DNA from: Marinobacter sp.
GTDB lineage: Bacteria; Pseudomonadota; Gammaproteobacteria; Pseudomonadales; Oleiphilaceae
Direction: 5' to 3'
Assembly (NCBI GenBank): GCA_018402255.1
Contig: JAGYIS010000005.1
Span: forward strand, 62,001 to 126,000
Length of the DNA stretch: 64,000 bases
Shown: one piece after another, positions 9,146 through 18,894 of the stretch
Layout: every line of letters begins with the position of its first letter
Position numbering within the stretch: position 1 is the first letter of the stretch
Program-made: the position numbers and the translations under genes
The notes under the pieces: model-generated
Database searches by the model: none
What the model saw: only the letters and a program-made list of their open reading frames with translations
What the model was told of the DNA's origin: nothing

Positions 9146-10474
9146 ATGACTGGCAGAGCCATGTGGTTCCGAAGTAAACCAGGCAAACCTGGGCGTCCCC
9201 AATCGACGCCGGCAACCAGCAAAGCGCCCGCTCACCCGCAGCTTGAATCCAGACTGCAAAGAGCCCGGCTCCCGGTCGATCTTCTGCAAGCCGGGATGCG
9301 GGTGGTCAAACTGGATCGTCCATGGACAGACGTGCCGGTTCTGTTTCAGGGCTTTACTCTTGCGACCGATGAAGAGGCCCGCATTCTTCGCCAATACTGC
9401 AACTGGGTGCTGGTTGAAGACGAGGAAAGCCGCCTGATACCGGTACTCGACCAGATTCCCTCGCTCAAACAGCGCATTAATGAACCCCTCTCAGAAATGC
9501 GACCACTGCACCATGAAATGCCGCGCGCCGTTGAAGCCTGGAGCCGCACCCATCAATTTATCGCAAACACCATTGTTAACATTGAACAGCACAACGACCT
9601 GCAACTTGATGCCGCCAAGCCGCTGATTCACGCCTGCGTTGAAAGTGTTAAGGCCAATGCCAGCGCCATGCTCTGGTTAACCCGAATCAAAGAGCGGGAC
9701 GCCTACACCGCAGAACACTGCCTGCGGGTTGCCATCTTCACCATTGCCTTTGCCCGCTTTATCGGCCTGCCCGATGAGGATTTGGAAACCGCCGGACTGT
9801 GCGGCCTGCTGCACGACATTGGCAAACTGAAGGTGCCAGACCGGATTCTCAACAAACCCGGACCCCTGACCCCCGAAGAATACGCCGTGATGCAGGAACA
9901 CACCCTTCTGGGCCACCAGCTTTTATTGAAAGAGCCCGGGCTGGACCGGATCATCAGTGACGTCACCCTGCACCACCACGAGCGCATGGACGGCCGCGGC
10001 TATCCTGGCCAGTTACCGGAGCATCAGATCAGCCGCTTTGCCAGGCTGGTGGCCATCATTGATGCTTACGACGCCATGACCAGTGATCGTTGTTACCGGG
10101 ATGGCATGCCCCCCGCGGATGCGGTCCGTTTGCTGTACCGGAATCGTGGTGACCAGTTTGATGCGGATCTGGTGGAGTCGTTTATTCGCCTGATCGGCAT
10201 CTACCCGCCGGGCAGCCTGGTCGAGTTGAATACCGGTGAGATCGCGCTGGTCATCAGTACACACCCGGCGCGAAAACTCCGGCCGAAGGTTGAAATACTG
10301 CTGGATGCAGACAAGCGCCCGAGGACGCCACTGGTGATTGATCTTGGCAATCAACCGGAGCAAGGAGAGACCTTGCGGGAAATTCATGCGCCGTTACCGG
10401 ATGGCGCTTATGATGTGTCTCTGCAGGAAAGGATTCGGCAGTTGATGGTAAAACCGGACAACAATGCCTCATAA
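9146..10474 (+). CDS. HD-GYP domain phosphodiesterase (DUF3391 + HD-GYP)
   Basis: HDIGKLKVPDRILNKPGPL...HHERMDGRGYP. Confidence 0.85.
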   Translation: MTGRAMWFRSKPGKPGRPQSTPATSKAPAHPQLESRLQRARLPVDLLQAGMRVVKLDRPWTDVPVLFQGFTLATDEEARILRQYCNWVLVEDEESRLIPVLDQIPSLKQRINEPLSEMRPLHHEMPRAVEAWSRTHQFIANTIVNIEQHNDLQLDAAKPLIHACVESVKANASAMLWLTRIKERDAYTAEHCLRVAIFTIAFARFIGLPDEDLETAGLCGLLHDIGKLKVPDRILNKPGPLTPEEYAVMQEHTLLGHQLLLKEPGLDRIISDVTLHHHERMDGRGYPGQLPEHQISRFARLVAIIDAYDAMTSDRCYRDGMPPADAVRLLYRNRGDQFDADLVESFIRLIGIYPPGSLVELNTGEIALVISTHPARKLRPKVEILLDADKRPRTPLVIDLGNQPEQGETLREIHAPLPDGAYDVSLQERIRQLMVKPDNNAS

Positions 10475-10533
10475 TCAGACTCGGCCGGCCGTTAACCCTG
10501 TTCAGTCTGTCGATCAACCCTGCGGAGCCACTT

Positions 10534-12801
10534 GTGGAAAAACCTTTATCGTTCACCAGACTTCTTGTCCGATGGCTTATGAGCCCGGTCTTTGTGTTGG
10601 TGATCTTTCTGGTTTTTCTGGCCATCGCTGCCGGCCTTCGTGAGGGTCTGAACCAGCAAGACAACTATCAGATTCAAGCCAACCTCAACAATGAAGCGCG
10701 CGCCTTGACCGACAACCTGGAACGGGAATTCCTGGTGCATGTGCAGGCGATCGGACGAATGGCCAAGCGGCTCAGTGCTGAACCACAGACCGCCCGAAGC
10801 GAATGGAGCCTGGACGCCAGAAATTACCTTGATGACTTTGGTGTTTACCAGGCCGTGCAATGGATAGACCAGAATTTTATTATCCGCTGGCTGGAGCCCC
10901 TGACCGGTAACGAAGAAGTGGTTGGCTATAACGTTGCCTTCAACGATCAGCGGCGTGAGGCGCTCGAACAGGCGGCGGCCACCGGGCACTACGATATCTC
11001 CGGCATCATTGATCTGCGCCAGGGCGGCAAAGGCCTGGTCATTTATTATCCTGTGGGCGCCGGCGACGCCAACCGGGGCTACATTTCCGGAGTCTTCCGG
11101 ATGGAAGTTCTGGCAGAACAACTGCTAACCACCCGCGTTCTTGAAAATTTTCAGATCGAGATACAGGACGCTGGCGAACCAGCCTATCTTCTGGATTCGC
11201 TGGCGGGGGTGAATAGTCGTTTCAGTGCCAGTTCAGCTTTTGAGCTGCCAACCCTGAACTGGACCCTGACGTTACGCCCCGGCCACGACTGGGTGGACGC
11301 CCAGCGTAGCCAATGGCCCGGGGTTACCTTTACCAGCCTGGTGTTTATGGGGCTACTGACGGCATTGACCACCCTACTGGTTCAACTCATCCTGAAGCGC
11401 AATCAGGATTTGTTGAAAACCCGCAAAGAACTGGAGCAGGAAATCGACCAGCGGGTTGCCATGCAGGTTGACCTCGAGAGACTGGAATCGACCGATACCC
11501 TGACCGGCCTGGCGAATCGCCGCTTTTTTATGGAAGACCTGGCCCACACGCTCAACATCGCAGACCGGCAAATGCGCCAGGTCGGTCTTGTGATGCTGGA
11601 TCTGGACCGGTTTCAGATGCTCAACGACTCGCTTGGTCACCAGTTCGGCGATGAACTGCTGATCAAGGTATCGGAACGCCTCAATGGCCTGAGCAACGAA
11701 AAAATCCTGGTGGCCTATTCCGGCGGCGATGAATTCATGCTCTGCCAGCAACAGGTGGACGACATCGACGATGTCATCCATTTGCTGGGCCAGATCAAGC
11801 AGTGCTTTGCAGAGCCCTTCGAGGTCCAGGGTGACCCTCACAGCATCACCGCCACCATGGGCGTTGCGGTCTACCCCCAGAGCGGCCTGGATGCCGATAC
11901 CCTGATGAGAAATGCCGACATCGCGCTCTACAGGGCCAAAGCCCAGGGTCGCAATACCTATCAGTTCTACACCGAGGGTATGCAGGACCGCGAAGTAATG
12001 CGCCTGGAGCTGGACAAGGATCTGAGCCAGGCCCTGGCCAACAACGAGTTCGTGCTGTTCTATCAACCCCAACTGGATCTGGCAACCGGCGAGATCAACA
12101 GTGTCGAAGCACTGATCCGATGGCAACACCCACGCCGGGGTTTGCTGGCACCGATCGAATTCATTCCGTTAGCGGAAGAAAGCGGACGGATCACCGAGAT
12201 TGGTCGGTGGGTCGTAGTGGCCGCCTGTCGGCAACTGGCCCAGTGGCGGGGCACGCCCTGTGAACAGCTGCGGGTTGCGGTTAATCTGTCAGGGCGGGAG
12301 CTGGATGATGAGTCGCTGATTGATCATGTTCGGGACGCCCTGGCGTCTGAAAACATTGATCCCAGCAAGCTGGAAGTGGAGCTGACCGAGGAGATTTTCA
12401 TCCAGAACATCGAGCACAACCTGAACCAGTTAACGCGGCTGCGGGAACTGGGTGTTCAGTTGGCGATTGATGATTTTGGCGTGGGCTATTCGTCGCTTGG
12501 CTATCTGCGCGACTTCCCGGTGGATATGTTGAAAATCGACCGTTCATTCATTACCCATGTCACCGAGCGGCATGACGATGCGGTAATTACCCGGGCGGTG
12601 ATCAATCTTGCCCATAATCTGGGGATTCAGGTGGTGGCAGAGGGTGTCGAAACAGAAGACCAGCTGAACTTCCTCAAGGCGCACCGATGCAATCTGGCCC
12701 AGGGCTACCTGATCAGCCGACCCATTCCCCATGAGGACCTTTCGAGGGCGTTAGCGGAAGGCACGCTGTTTACCGGACAACATGCGGATTCCGGTTTGTA
12801 A
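10534..12801 (+). CDS. CHASE-like sensor GGDEF/EAL protein
   Basis: YSGGDEFML; EAL signatures VEALIRWQHP, LTEE, IDDFGVGYSSLGYL. Confidence 0.85.
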   Translation: MEKPLSFTRLLVRWLMSPVFVLVIFLVFLAIAAGLREGLNQQDNYQIQANLNNEARALTDNLEREFLVHVQAIGRMAKRLSAEPQTARSEWSLDARNYLDDFGVYQAVQWIDQNFIIRWLEPLTGNEEVVGYNVAFNDQRREALEQAAATGHYDISGIIDLRQGGKGLVIYYPVGAGDANRGYISGVFRMEVLAEQLLTTRVLENFQIEIQDAGEPAYLLDSLAGVNSRFSASSAFELPTLNWTLTLRPGHDWVDAQRSQWPGVTFTSLVFMGLLTALTTLLVQLILKRNQDLLKTRKELEQEIDQRVAMQVDLERLESTDTLTGLANRRFFMEDLAHTLNIADRQMRQVGLVMLDLDRFQMLNDSLGHQFGDELLIKVSERLNGLSNEKILVAYSGGDEFMLCQQQVDDIDDVIHLLGQIKQCFAEPFEVQGDPHSITATMGVAVYPQSGLDADTLMRNADIALYRAKAQGRNTYQFYTEGMQDREVMRLELDKDLSQALANNEFVLFYQPQLDLATGEINSVEALIRWQHPRRGLLAPIEFIPLAEESGRITEIGRWVVVAACRQLAQWRGTPCEQLRVAVNLSGRELDDESLIDHVRDALASENIDPSKLEVELTEEIFIQNIEHNLNQLTRLRELGVQLAIDDFGVGYSSLGYLRDFPVDMLKIDRSFITHVTERHDDAVITRAVINLAHNLGIQVVAEGVETEDQLNFLKAHRCNLAQGYLISRPIPHEDLSRALAEGTLFTGQHADSGL

Positions 12802-12844
12802 TTGAGGGCTTATCGCCCCAAACTTCAGGGCAAATTTTCATTGG

Positions 12845-13174
12845 GTGATGTGTATGTCTGGCAGGTATTTGTCTGCGGAGCAGGATGCCAAGCTGCGCCG
12901 TTGGGAGCGATGGAACCGGAACTATTTTGTGTTTGCCTTTGTGGCGCTGACGATGGTGTTGGTGTTCAGCAGTCAGTTGGGGATTTCCAGTGGTGACGAG
13001 TGGGGCTCGCTCGGTTTTTTGCTGGTATTACTGGTGGCACCGATTGTGGTGCTTCAGTTAAGACTTCAGTGCCCTGCTTGCGGTGTGAAAATTGGCTGGC
13101 AGGCAAAGCTGATGGCGCCTGATCAATGCAAATCCTGCGGTACCTTTCTTCGGGCTAAAAGCTCCTCTTCCTGA
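12845..13174 (+). CDS. Small membrane protein with C-terminal zinc-ribbon-like CxxC pair
   Basis: Two TM helices; CPACG...CKSCG. Confidence 0.5.
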   Translation: MMCMSGRYLSAEQDAKLRRWERWNRNYFVFAFVALTMVLVFSSQLGISSGDEWGSLGFLLVLLVAPIVVLQLRLQCPACGVKIGWQAKLMAPDQCKSCGTFLRAKSSSS

Positions 13175-13185
13175 TTTCTTCTTAG

Positions 13186-13223
13186 AAACCTTTGACCTGT
13201 GAGTTGGTCATAGGTTTTAGTCT
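13186..13223 (+). promoter_or_regulatory. MerR-family-type promoter/operator (long-spacer promoter overlapping a dyad)
   Basis: Dyad AAACCTtTGACC-N8-GGTCAtAGGTTT (13186-13217); -35 TTGACC and -10 TAGTCT separated by 20 bp. Confidence 0.6.
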
Positions 13224-13252
13224 ATGCTTATCTTACGGAGATGGCCGTTCCA

Positions 13253-13322
13253 GGAGTCGGGAGAGGGGTCGAAAACGAGAAACGTGGTTTCTCTGATTGT
13301 TTTCGACCCCTCTCCCGACTCC
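13253..13322 (+). repeat. Family-2 hairpin element, copy 2 (22-nt core GAGAAACGTGGTTTCTCTGATT)
   Basis: Perfect 24-bp inverted repeat 13253-13276 / 13299-13322 enclosing a core homologous to that at 4153-4174 (opposite strand). Confidence 0.85.
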
Positions 13323-13381
13323 AGGCACTCCGCTGATCGATTCTTGACTTCCTTAACCCGTACCTTTTTTGGGGCTACGCC

Positions 13382-13822
13382 ATGAAAGTTAAAGAGATTG
13401 CGGACGCTGCCGGGGTGAATCCGGATACCGTGCGCTTCTACACCCGCGAGGGGCTGCTGCGTCCGGTCCGGAATCCGGACAACAATTACCAGCACTACGA
13501 CGCCGAAGATCTGCGCCGGCTGCGGTTTGCCCGCAAATCCCGTCAGCTGGGCTTTTCCTTGCCGGAGATCCGGCAGATTCTGGAACGGGCAGACGATCAG
13601 CACTCGCCCTGTCCGATGGTGCGGGATGTGTTCGAACATCGGTTGGCGGAAGTAGAACGGGAGATTACCGAGTTGCAGGGGCTACGGACGCGGATGATTT
13701 CGGCGCTGACAGCCTGGCAAGACATGCCAGATGGCATACCCGATGGCCATACCATTTGTCGGTTGATTGAGCATTGGGACGATCCCTCTGCTGCGCCTTG
13801 TTGTGGAGAACAGACATCATGA
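13382..13822 (+). CDS. MerR-family metal-responsive regulator (CueR/CadR-like)
   Basis: [39 protein letters not shown]; upstream of Cu P-type ATPase. Confidence 0.8.
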   Translation: MKVKEIADAAGVNPDTVRFYTREGLLRPVRNPDNNYQHYDAEDLRRLRFARKSRQLGFSLPEIRQILERADDQHSPCPMVRDVFEHRLAEVEREITELQGLRTRMISALTAWQDMPDGIPDGHTICRLIEHWDDPSAAPCCGEQTS

Positions 13823-16365
13823 ACGACGCACCTGTGTTGAGGACGGCGCTGGGTATTTCCGGGGCGTCTTGTCAGGGTTGTGCCAGGAAGATTCGCACCG
13901 CGCTGGAACCGCTGACCGGGAGTGCGGATCTGGTTGAAGTGAATCTGGAGGCACAGACGGTGTCGCTGCCGGAAGGCGTGGATCTGGCCGAGGCGACGCG
14001 CATTGTGACGAAGACCGGGTATCCGGCGTCGCCGGTTGAAGCGACTGATGCGTCAGTAAGCGGTGCCGCAAAAAAGCAGGCTTCCGGACAGAATACCCAC
14101 TCTGCCCCGGCGTCGACCGAGGAAGACCAGACTGCGTTGTCGGTGACCGGCGCCACCTGCGCATCTTGCGTCAGCAGCATTGAGAAGGCGCTGTTGTCGG
14201 TGCCGGGGGTGACCCATGCCCACATGAACCTGGCGGACAACACCGCCACCGCCAGCGGTCAGGCGTCGCCCGAGGCGCTGATCAAGGCGATTGAAAGTGC
14301 CGGCTACGGTGCCAGTGTGATTGAAGACGCCGATGCGGCCGATGACCGTCGGCAGGCGCAAGACAAGAAGCAGTACAAGGTGCTGTTGGTGAAGATGGCC
14401 ATCAGTCTTGGACTGGGCGTGGTGCTAATGGCCTGGGGTATGGGTTTCGACACCATGATGGTGACCGATGCCAACCAGACCACCTGGTTCAACTTCGGCA
14501 TTCTGACCCTGGGCGTGATGATTGCGACCGGCGGACATTTCTTTACCGGGGCCTGGAAGGCGTTCAAACATCATAACGCCAATATGGACACCCTGATCGC
14601 GCTCGGCACCGGCACGGCCTGGCTGTATTCCATGGTGGTGGTCAGTGTACCGGCGTTGCTGCCGGAGATGGCCCGGCACGTTTACTTTGAGGCCTCCGCC
14701 ATGATCATCGGCCTGATCAATCTGGGTCAGGCGCTGGAATTGCGGGCCAAGGGCAAAACCTCGGAGGCGGTGCGCCGGTTGCTGGATTTGCGGGCGAAGA
14801 CGGCGCGGGTCATCCGTGACGGTCAGGAACAGGATATTCCCGTTGAGCAGGTTCAGAAGGGCGATCATGTGCGTGTTCGCCCCGGCGAGAAATTGCCGGT
14901 AGACGGTGTGATTGTCGAGGGTAGCACCCGGATTGATGAAAGCATGCTGACCGGTGAGCCCATGCCCGTCAGCAAAGGTGACGGTGATGACGTCTCAGCC
15001 GGCACCCTGAACACCCACGGCTCTATTGTTTATGAAGCCACTCGCGTAGGCAGCGAGACGGCACTGGCGCAGATCATCAAACTGGTCAAAAAAGCCCAGG
15101 GTTCCAAGCCGGCCATTGGTCGACTGGCTGACAAAATCTCGTCCGTGTTCGTCCCCACCGTGATGCTGATCGCGATGGCGGCGGCGCTGGTCTGGTACAA
15201 CGTCGGGCCAGAACCTGCGGTGGTGCATATGATGGTCGCAGCCACCACCGTATTGATCATTGCCTGCCCCTGCGCCCTGGGCCTCGCTACGCCTATGTCG
15301 GTGATGGTCGGCGTCGGCAAGGCGGCGGAATACGGCGCTCTGATCCGCCAGGGTGATGCCCTGCAAACGGCGGGCAAGATTGATCTGGTGATTCTGGACA
15401 AGACCGGCACCGTTACCGAAGGCCACCCCACGGTCACCCGGGTGCAGGCCGTCGATGGTGATGAAACCACTCTGCTCGCCCTGGCCGCCGGGCTGGAGCA
15501 ACATTCTGAGCATCCACTGGCCGAAGCGGTGCTCAACAAGGCCGAACAGGACGCCATCACGCCAGAAAAAATCACCGGTTTTGAAGCCTTCAATGGCAAA
15601 GGTGTGCAAGGTGAGTTCGACGGTCAACCAGTACGACTGGGTAATCGGCGCTGGCTGGAGTCCGAAGGTATCACCCTGGCCAGCCTGGACGCAGCGGGAA
15701 AGGCCATTACCGAAGAAGCCGGCACACCACTGTTCCTGGCATTGGGCCATCAGGCTTTGGGCGTCATCGGTGTGGCCGATGCCATCAAACCGGATTCCAA
15801 AGCGGCGATCGAGCGCCTGCATCAGGCCGGTATCAAGGTGATGATGGTGACTGGCGATGTCGACGCCACCGCCAAAGCCATCTGCGCCCAGGCCGGTATT
15901 GATGACTACCGGGCCGAAGTGTTAGCCGAAGACAAGGCCGAGGTGGTCAGCGCCATGCGCGGCAAGGGCTACACCGTGGCCATGGTAGGCGATGGCATTA
16001 ATGATGCTCCTGCCTTGGCCGCCGCCGACGTCGGTTTTGCCATTGGCACCGGCACTGACGTTGCCATTGAAAGCGCTGCCATCACATTGATGCGGGGCTC
16101 CCTGCACGGAGTGCCGGATGCCATCGAGATTTCCCGGGCGACCGTCACCAACATCAAGCAGAACCTGTTCGGGGCGTTTGTATATAACTCTATGGGTATT
16201 CCCGTGGCGGCCGGGCTGCTCTACCCTGTCTGGGGCATTTTGATGAGTCCGATTCTGGCCGGCGCCGCCATGTCGCTGTCGTCGGTAACGGTGGTATCTA
16301 ACGCCAATCGGCTGCGCCTGTTCAAAACCAGCCAAAGGCCGGCACAGCCAGAGGAGCGGAACTGA
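13819..16365 (+). CDS. copA: Copper-translocating P1B-type ATPase CopA, two N-terminal HMA domains
   Basis: [35 protein letters not shown] locus SEHPLAEAV. Confidence 0.9.
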   Translation: MNDAPVLRTALGISGASCQGCARKIRTALEPLTGSADLVEVNLEAQTVSLPEGVDLAEATRIVTKTGYPASPVEATDASVSGAAKKQASGQNTHSAPASTEEDQTALSVTGATCASCVSSIEKALLSVPGVTHAHMNLADNTATASGQASPEALIKAIESAGYGASVIEDADAADDRRQAQDKKQYKVLLVKMAISLGLGVVLMAWGMGFDTMMVTDANQTTWFNFGILTLGVMIATGGHFFTGAWKAFKHHNANMDTLIALGTGTAWLYSMVVVSVPALLPEMARHVYFEASAMIIGLINLGQALELRAKGKTSEAVRRLLDLRAKTARVIRDGQEQDIPVEQVQKGDHVRVRPGEKLPVDGVIVEGSTRIDESMLTGEPMPVSKGDGDDVSAGTLNTHGSIVYEATRVGSETALAQIIKLVKKAQGSKPAIGRLADKISSVFVPTVMLIAMAAALVWYNVGPEPAVVHMMVAATTVLIIACPCALGLATPMSVMVGVGKAAEYGALIRQGDALQTAGKIDLVILDKTGTVTEGHPTVTRVQAVDGDETTLLALAAGLEQHSEHPLAEAVLNKAEQDAITPEKITGFEAFNGKGVQGEFDGQPVRLGNRRWLESEGITLASLDAAGKAITEEAGTPLFLALGHQALGVIGVADAIKPDSKAAIERLHQAGIKVMMVTGDVDATAKAICAQAGIDDYRAEVLAEDKAEVVSAMRGKGYTVAMVGDGINDAPALAAADVGFAIGTGTDVAIESAAITLMRGSLHGVPDAIEISRATVTNIKQNLFGAFVYNSMGIPVAAGLLYPVWGILMSPILAGAAMSLSSVTVVSNANRLRLFKTSQRPAQPEERN

Positions 16366-16463
16366 TGGAGACAATTCTGGTCAACGCAGCAGGGCTGGCC
16401 CTGATGGCCGCCGTGGTCTGGTGGTTCTGGTTATCCGGCAATAAATCCGGGCAGAACCAATGA
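16365..16463 (+). CDS. Small (32 aa) single-TM protein coupled to copA
   Basis: TGATG overlap with copA stop; [32 protein letters not shown]; absent from the supplied ORF track. Confidence 0.6.
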   Translation: METILVNAAGLALMAAVVWWFWLSGNKSGQNQ

Positions 16464-16497
16464 TCCTGTTCACACACGCATTACCGAGGTAATCGCC

Positions 16498-16947
16498 ATG
16501 AAAAAACACACCCTGGCACTTGGCCTGGTGGCCGCTCTGGGCTTCAGCACCACTGCTCTGGCCGGCGGCGCAGCCCAAAGCATTCACGTCTATAAATCGC
16601 CGACCTGCGGCTGTTGCGACGACTGGATTGACCATCTCGAGGACAACGGCTTTGAGGTCACCGCCACCAACACCGATGACATGGGCAAGATCAAAGCCGA
16701 TGCCGGGCTGATTGCGGGCCTGGGCAGCTGCCACACCGCCTTTGTCGGCGATTACGTGGTTGAGGGCCATGTGCCCGCCAACGACATCAAACGCCTGCTG
16801 AGCGAAGCACCCAAGGCCACTGGCCTGAGTGTGCCGGGTATGCCCATGGGTTCACCGGGCATGGAAATGGGCGATCACAAAGACCACTACAAGGTCATTC
16901 TGTTTAACGAAGACGGCCAAACCCGGGTATTTGCCGAGCACAACTAA
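16498..16947 (+). CDS. DUF411 metal-binding periplasmic protein
   Basis: Signal peptide; YKSPTCGCCDDWIDHLEDNGFEV; GLGSCHTAFVGDYVVEGHVPANDI. Confidence 0.85.
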   Translation: MKKHTLALGLVAALGFSTTALAGGAAQSIHVYKSPTCGCCDDWIDHLEDNGFEVTATNTDDMGKIKADAGLIAGLGSCHTAFVGDYVVEGHVPANDIKRLLSEAPKATGLSVPGMPMGSPGMEMGDHKDHYKVILFNEDGQTRVFAEHN

Positions 16948-16974
16948 CCGTTTTAAGCCCAGGTCAGGATATCC

Positions 16975-16999
16975 GCGCGCAGCCGGGCCGGCTGCGCGC
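16975..16999 (+). terminator. GC-rich hairpin downstream of the DUF411 gene
   Basis: gcgcgcagcc-gggcc-ggctgcgcgc perfect 10-bp stem; a T-run lies ~20 nt further on, so it is not a canonical terminator. Confidence 0.4.
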
Positions 17000-17104
17000 T
17001 CATGAGGCTGGCGGGTCTGTCTGTTTTTTCTACACTGTCCTTCCCAGCTGTTCTATTATGAAAGCCAGTGTTGGAAACAAAACAAATACTCGCAGGGATT
17101 CAGC

Positions 17105-18823
17105 TTGAGCCTTAAAACCCGGATTCTCGGCCTCGCATCGTTACTGATCATTCTCGCGGCGTCTGCTTCCTGGCTGGCCTACCGGGAGTTGTCAGAAGAT
17201 ATCATCGAGCGCTGGGGCAAGCAGGTTACTGAAATCCAGGTGCGCTACGACAGCGCCCGGTTGCTGCAATCCCTGGAACGAGAAATCGGCCTCGCCCGAC
17301 AAATGGCGCAATCCTCTACCCTGCTGCAATGGGCCGCTAACCCGGACAATCCAGAACTGACCGCCTCCGCCATTCGCCAGATGGAAAGCTTCCGTAACAA
17401 TTTCAGGGACAACAGCTACTTCGTAGCCCTGCGCACCAATGGCCATTACTACTACAACAACGCCGCGAACCAATACGCCGGCGACCAGTTCCGTTATGCA
17501 CTGGACCCGGAGAAACCTGAGGACGCCTGGTTTTTCCAGCTAATCGACGAAGGCCGGGACTTTCACCTGAACGTAAACCCGGACCAGGAGCTCGGAGTTA
17601 CCAAACTGTGGATTGATGTGCTGATGCGGGATGAGAGCAATGAGATTCTCGGCATGGTCGGCACCGGTCTCAATCTCGACACCTTCCTGCAGGATATTGT
17701 CGACATAGGCCAGGAAGGCATCACCACGTTGTTCGTGGACTACAACGGCGCCATTCAATTGTACCGCGACCGCAATTACATCGACTTCGCCAGCATCATC
17801 AAACCCGAAGGCCAGAAGAACACCGTGGACCTCCTGTTCGAGGATCGACAGGACAAACAGCAGATCCTGGGCATGTTGCAGATGCTCAAACAGCGCAACG
17901 GTCAGGATGGCGCAGTGGAAAGCGGGTTTGTCACCATCGATGGCCGCAAGCACCTGGCCGGGGTGGCCTTTCTGCCGGCCATAGGCTGGTTCGAGATCAC
18001 CTTGCTGGATCTCAACGCTCTGGTGCCTACCAGCTATCTATGGCCACTGGTGGCCGTCTTTCTGGTGGCGCTGCTTGTCTCGCTGATCACTTTCCACCTG
18101 ATCATTCAGTCACGGATTCTCAAACCGGTATTGAGCCTGGAGTCAGCGGTGATGCGGCTGCGCGAGGGGCGGTTTGACCTGCCCTACCTGCCCAAACCGG
18201 ATAACGAAATCGGCCGGCTGGTGGACCACTTTGAAAAGATGACCAGCGCGATGCGGGATACCACCGCCGAGCTGGAGCACAAAGTCGCGAAACGCACGGA
18301 AGAACTGCACCGGCTGGCCCGGGTGGATGCCCTCACAGGCCTGAAAAACCGCCGCGGCCTGGATGAAGTCATCGAACAGGAAACCCAGCGGGCAGAGCGT
18401 GAGGGCAAGGGATTCGGGCTGATCTGGCTGGACATCGATCATTTCAAAACCATCAACGACACCTACGGCCATCAGGCCGGTGACGACATCTTGTGCCGGG
18501 TAGCGCTCTGGCTGAGAGCTGCGGTTCGCCCCTATGACCACCCGGGCCGGTGGGGTGGCGATGAGTTTGTGGTGCTGTTGTCCCCCTGCGACAAAGACAC
18601 CCTCGAACAGATCGCCAACCGCGTGCGCACCAGCGTCGAGCAGGAAAGCCAGCGCACCGGTACATCGGTCACCATCAGCGTAGGCGGCTATTTCAGCCAT
18701 CCAGGGGATGACCTGGACACCTTGCTCCGCAACGCCGATCAGGCCCTGTATCAGGCCAAACACGGGGGGCGTAACCGCGTTTGTATCCACGCTGACACCG
18801 GTGAAGAGACACACCCGGTCTGA
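17105..18823 (+). CDS. Cache/HAMP/GGDEF diguanylate cyclase
   Basis: RVDALTGLKNRRGLDEV...RWGGDEFVVLL; TTG start. Confidence 0.8.
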   Translation: MSLKTRILGLASLLIILAASASWLAYRELSEDIIERWGKQVTEIQVRYDSARLLQSLEREIGLARQMAQSSTLLQWAANPDNPELTASAIRQMESFRNNFRDNSYFVALRTNGHYYYNNAANQYAGDQFRYALDPEKPEDAWFFQLIDEGRDFHLNVNPDQELGVTKLWIDVLMRDESNEILGMVGTGLNLDTFLQDIVDIGQEGITTLFVDYNGAIQLYRDRNYIDFASIIKPEGQKNTVDLLFEDRQDKQQILGMLQMLKQRNGQDGAVESGFVTIDGRKHLAGVAFLPAIGWFEITLLDLNALVPTSYLWPLVAVFLVALLVSLITFHLIIQSRILKPVLSLESAVMRLREGRFDLPYLPKPDNEIGRLVDHFEKMTSAMRDTTAELEHKVAKRTEELHRLARVDALTGLKNRRGLDEVIEQETQRAEREGKGFGLIWLDIDHFKTINDTYGHQAGDDILCRVALWLRAAVRPYDHPGRWGGDEFVVLLSPCDKDTLEQIANRVRTSVEQESQRTGTSVTISVGGYFSHPGDDLDTLLRNADQALYQAKHGGRNRVCIHADTGEETHPV

Positions 18824-18894
18824 CAGATCTGACTCCCTTCGGCATAACCGTTATACTCCGCAGCATCACACATTTATAGTCAGGTTATTTCTTC

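Noticed and set aside
4136-13322. CsrA interpretation for family-2 elements
   Set aside because: Only one copy has GGA near the apex (CGTGGA); the other has CGTGGT, so GGA is not conserved.
14995-15822. 275-aa - strand ORF inside copA
   Set aside because: Shadow ORF; copA motifs occupy the + strand throughout.
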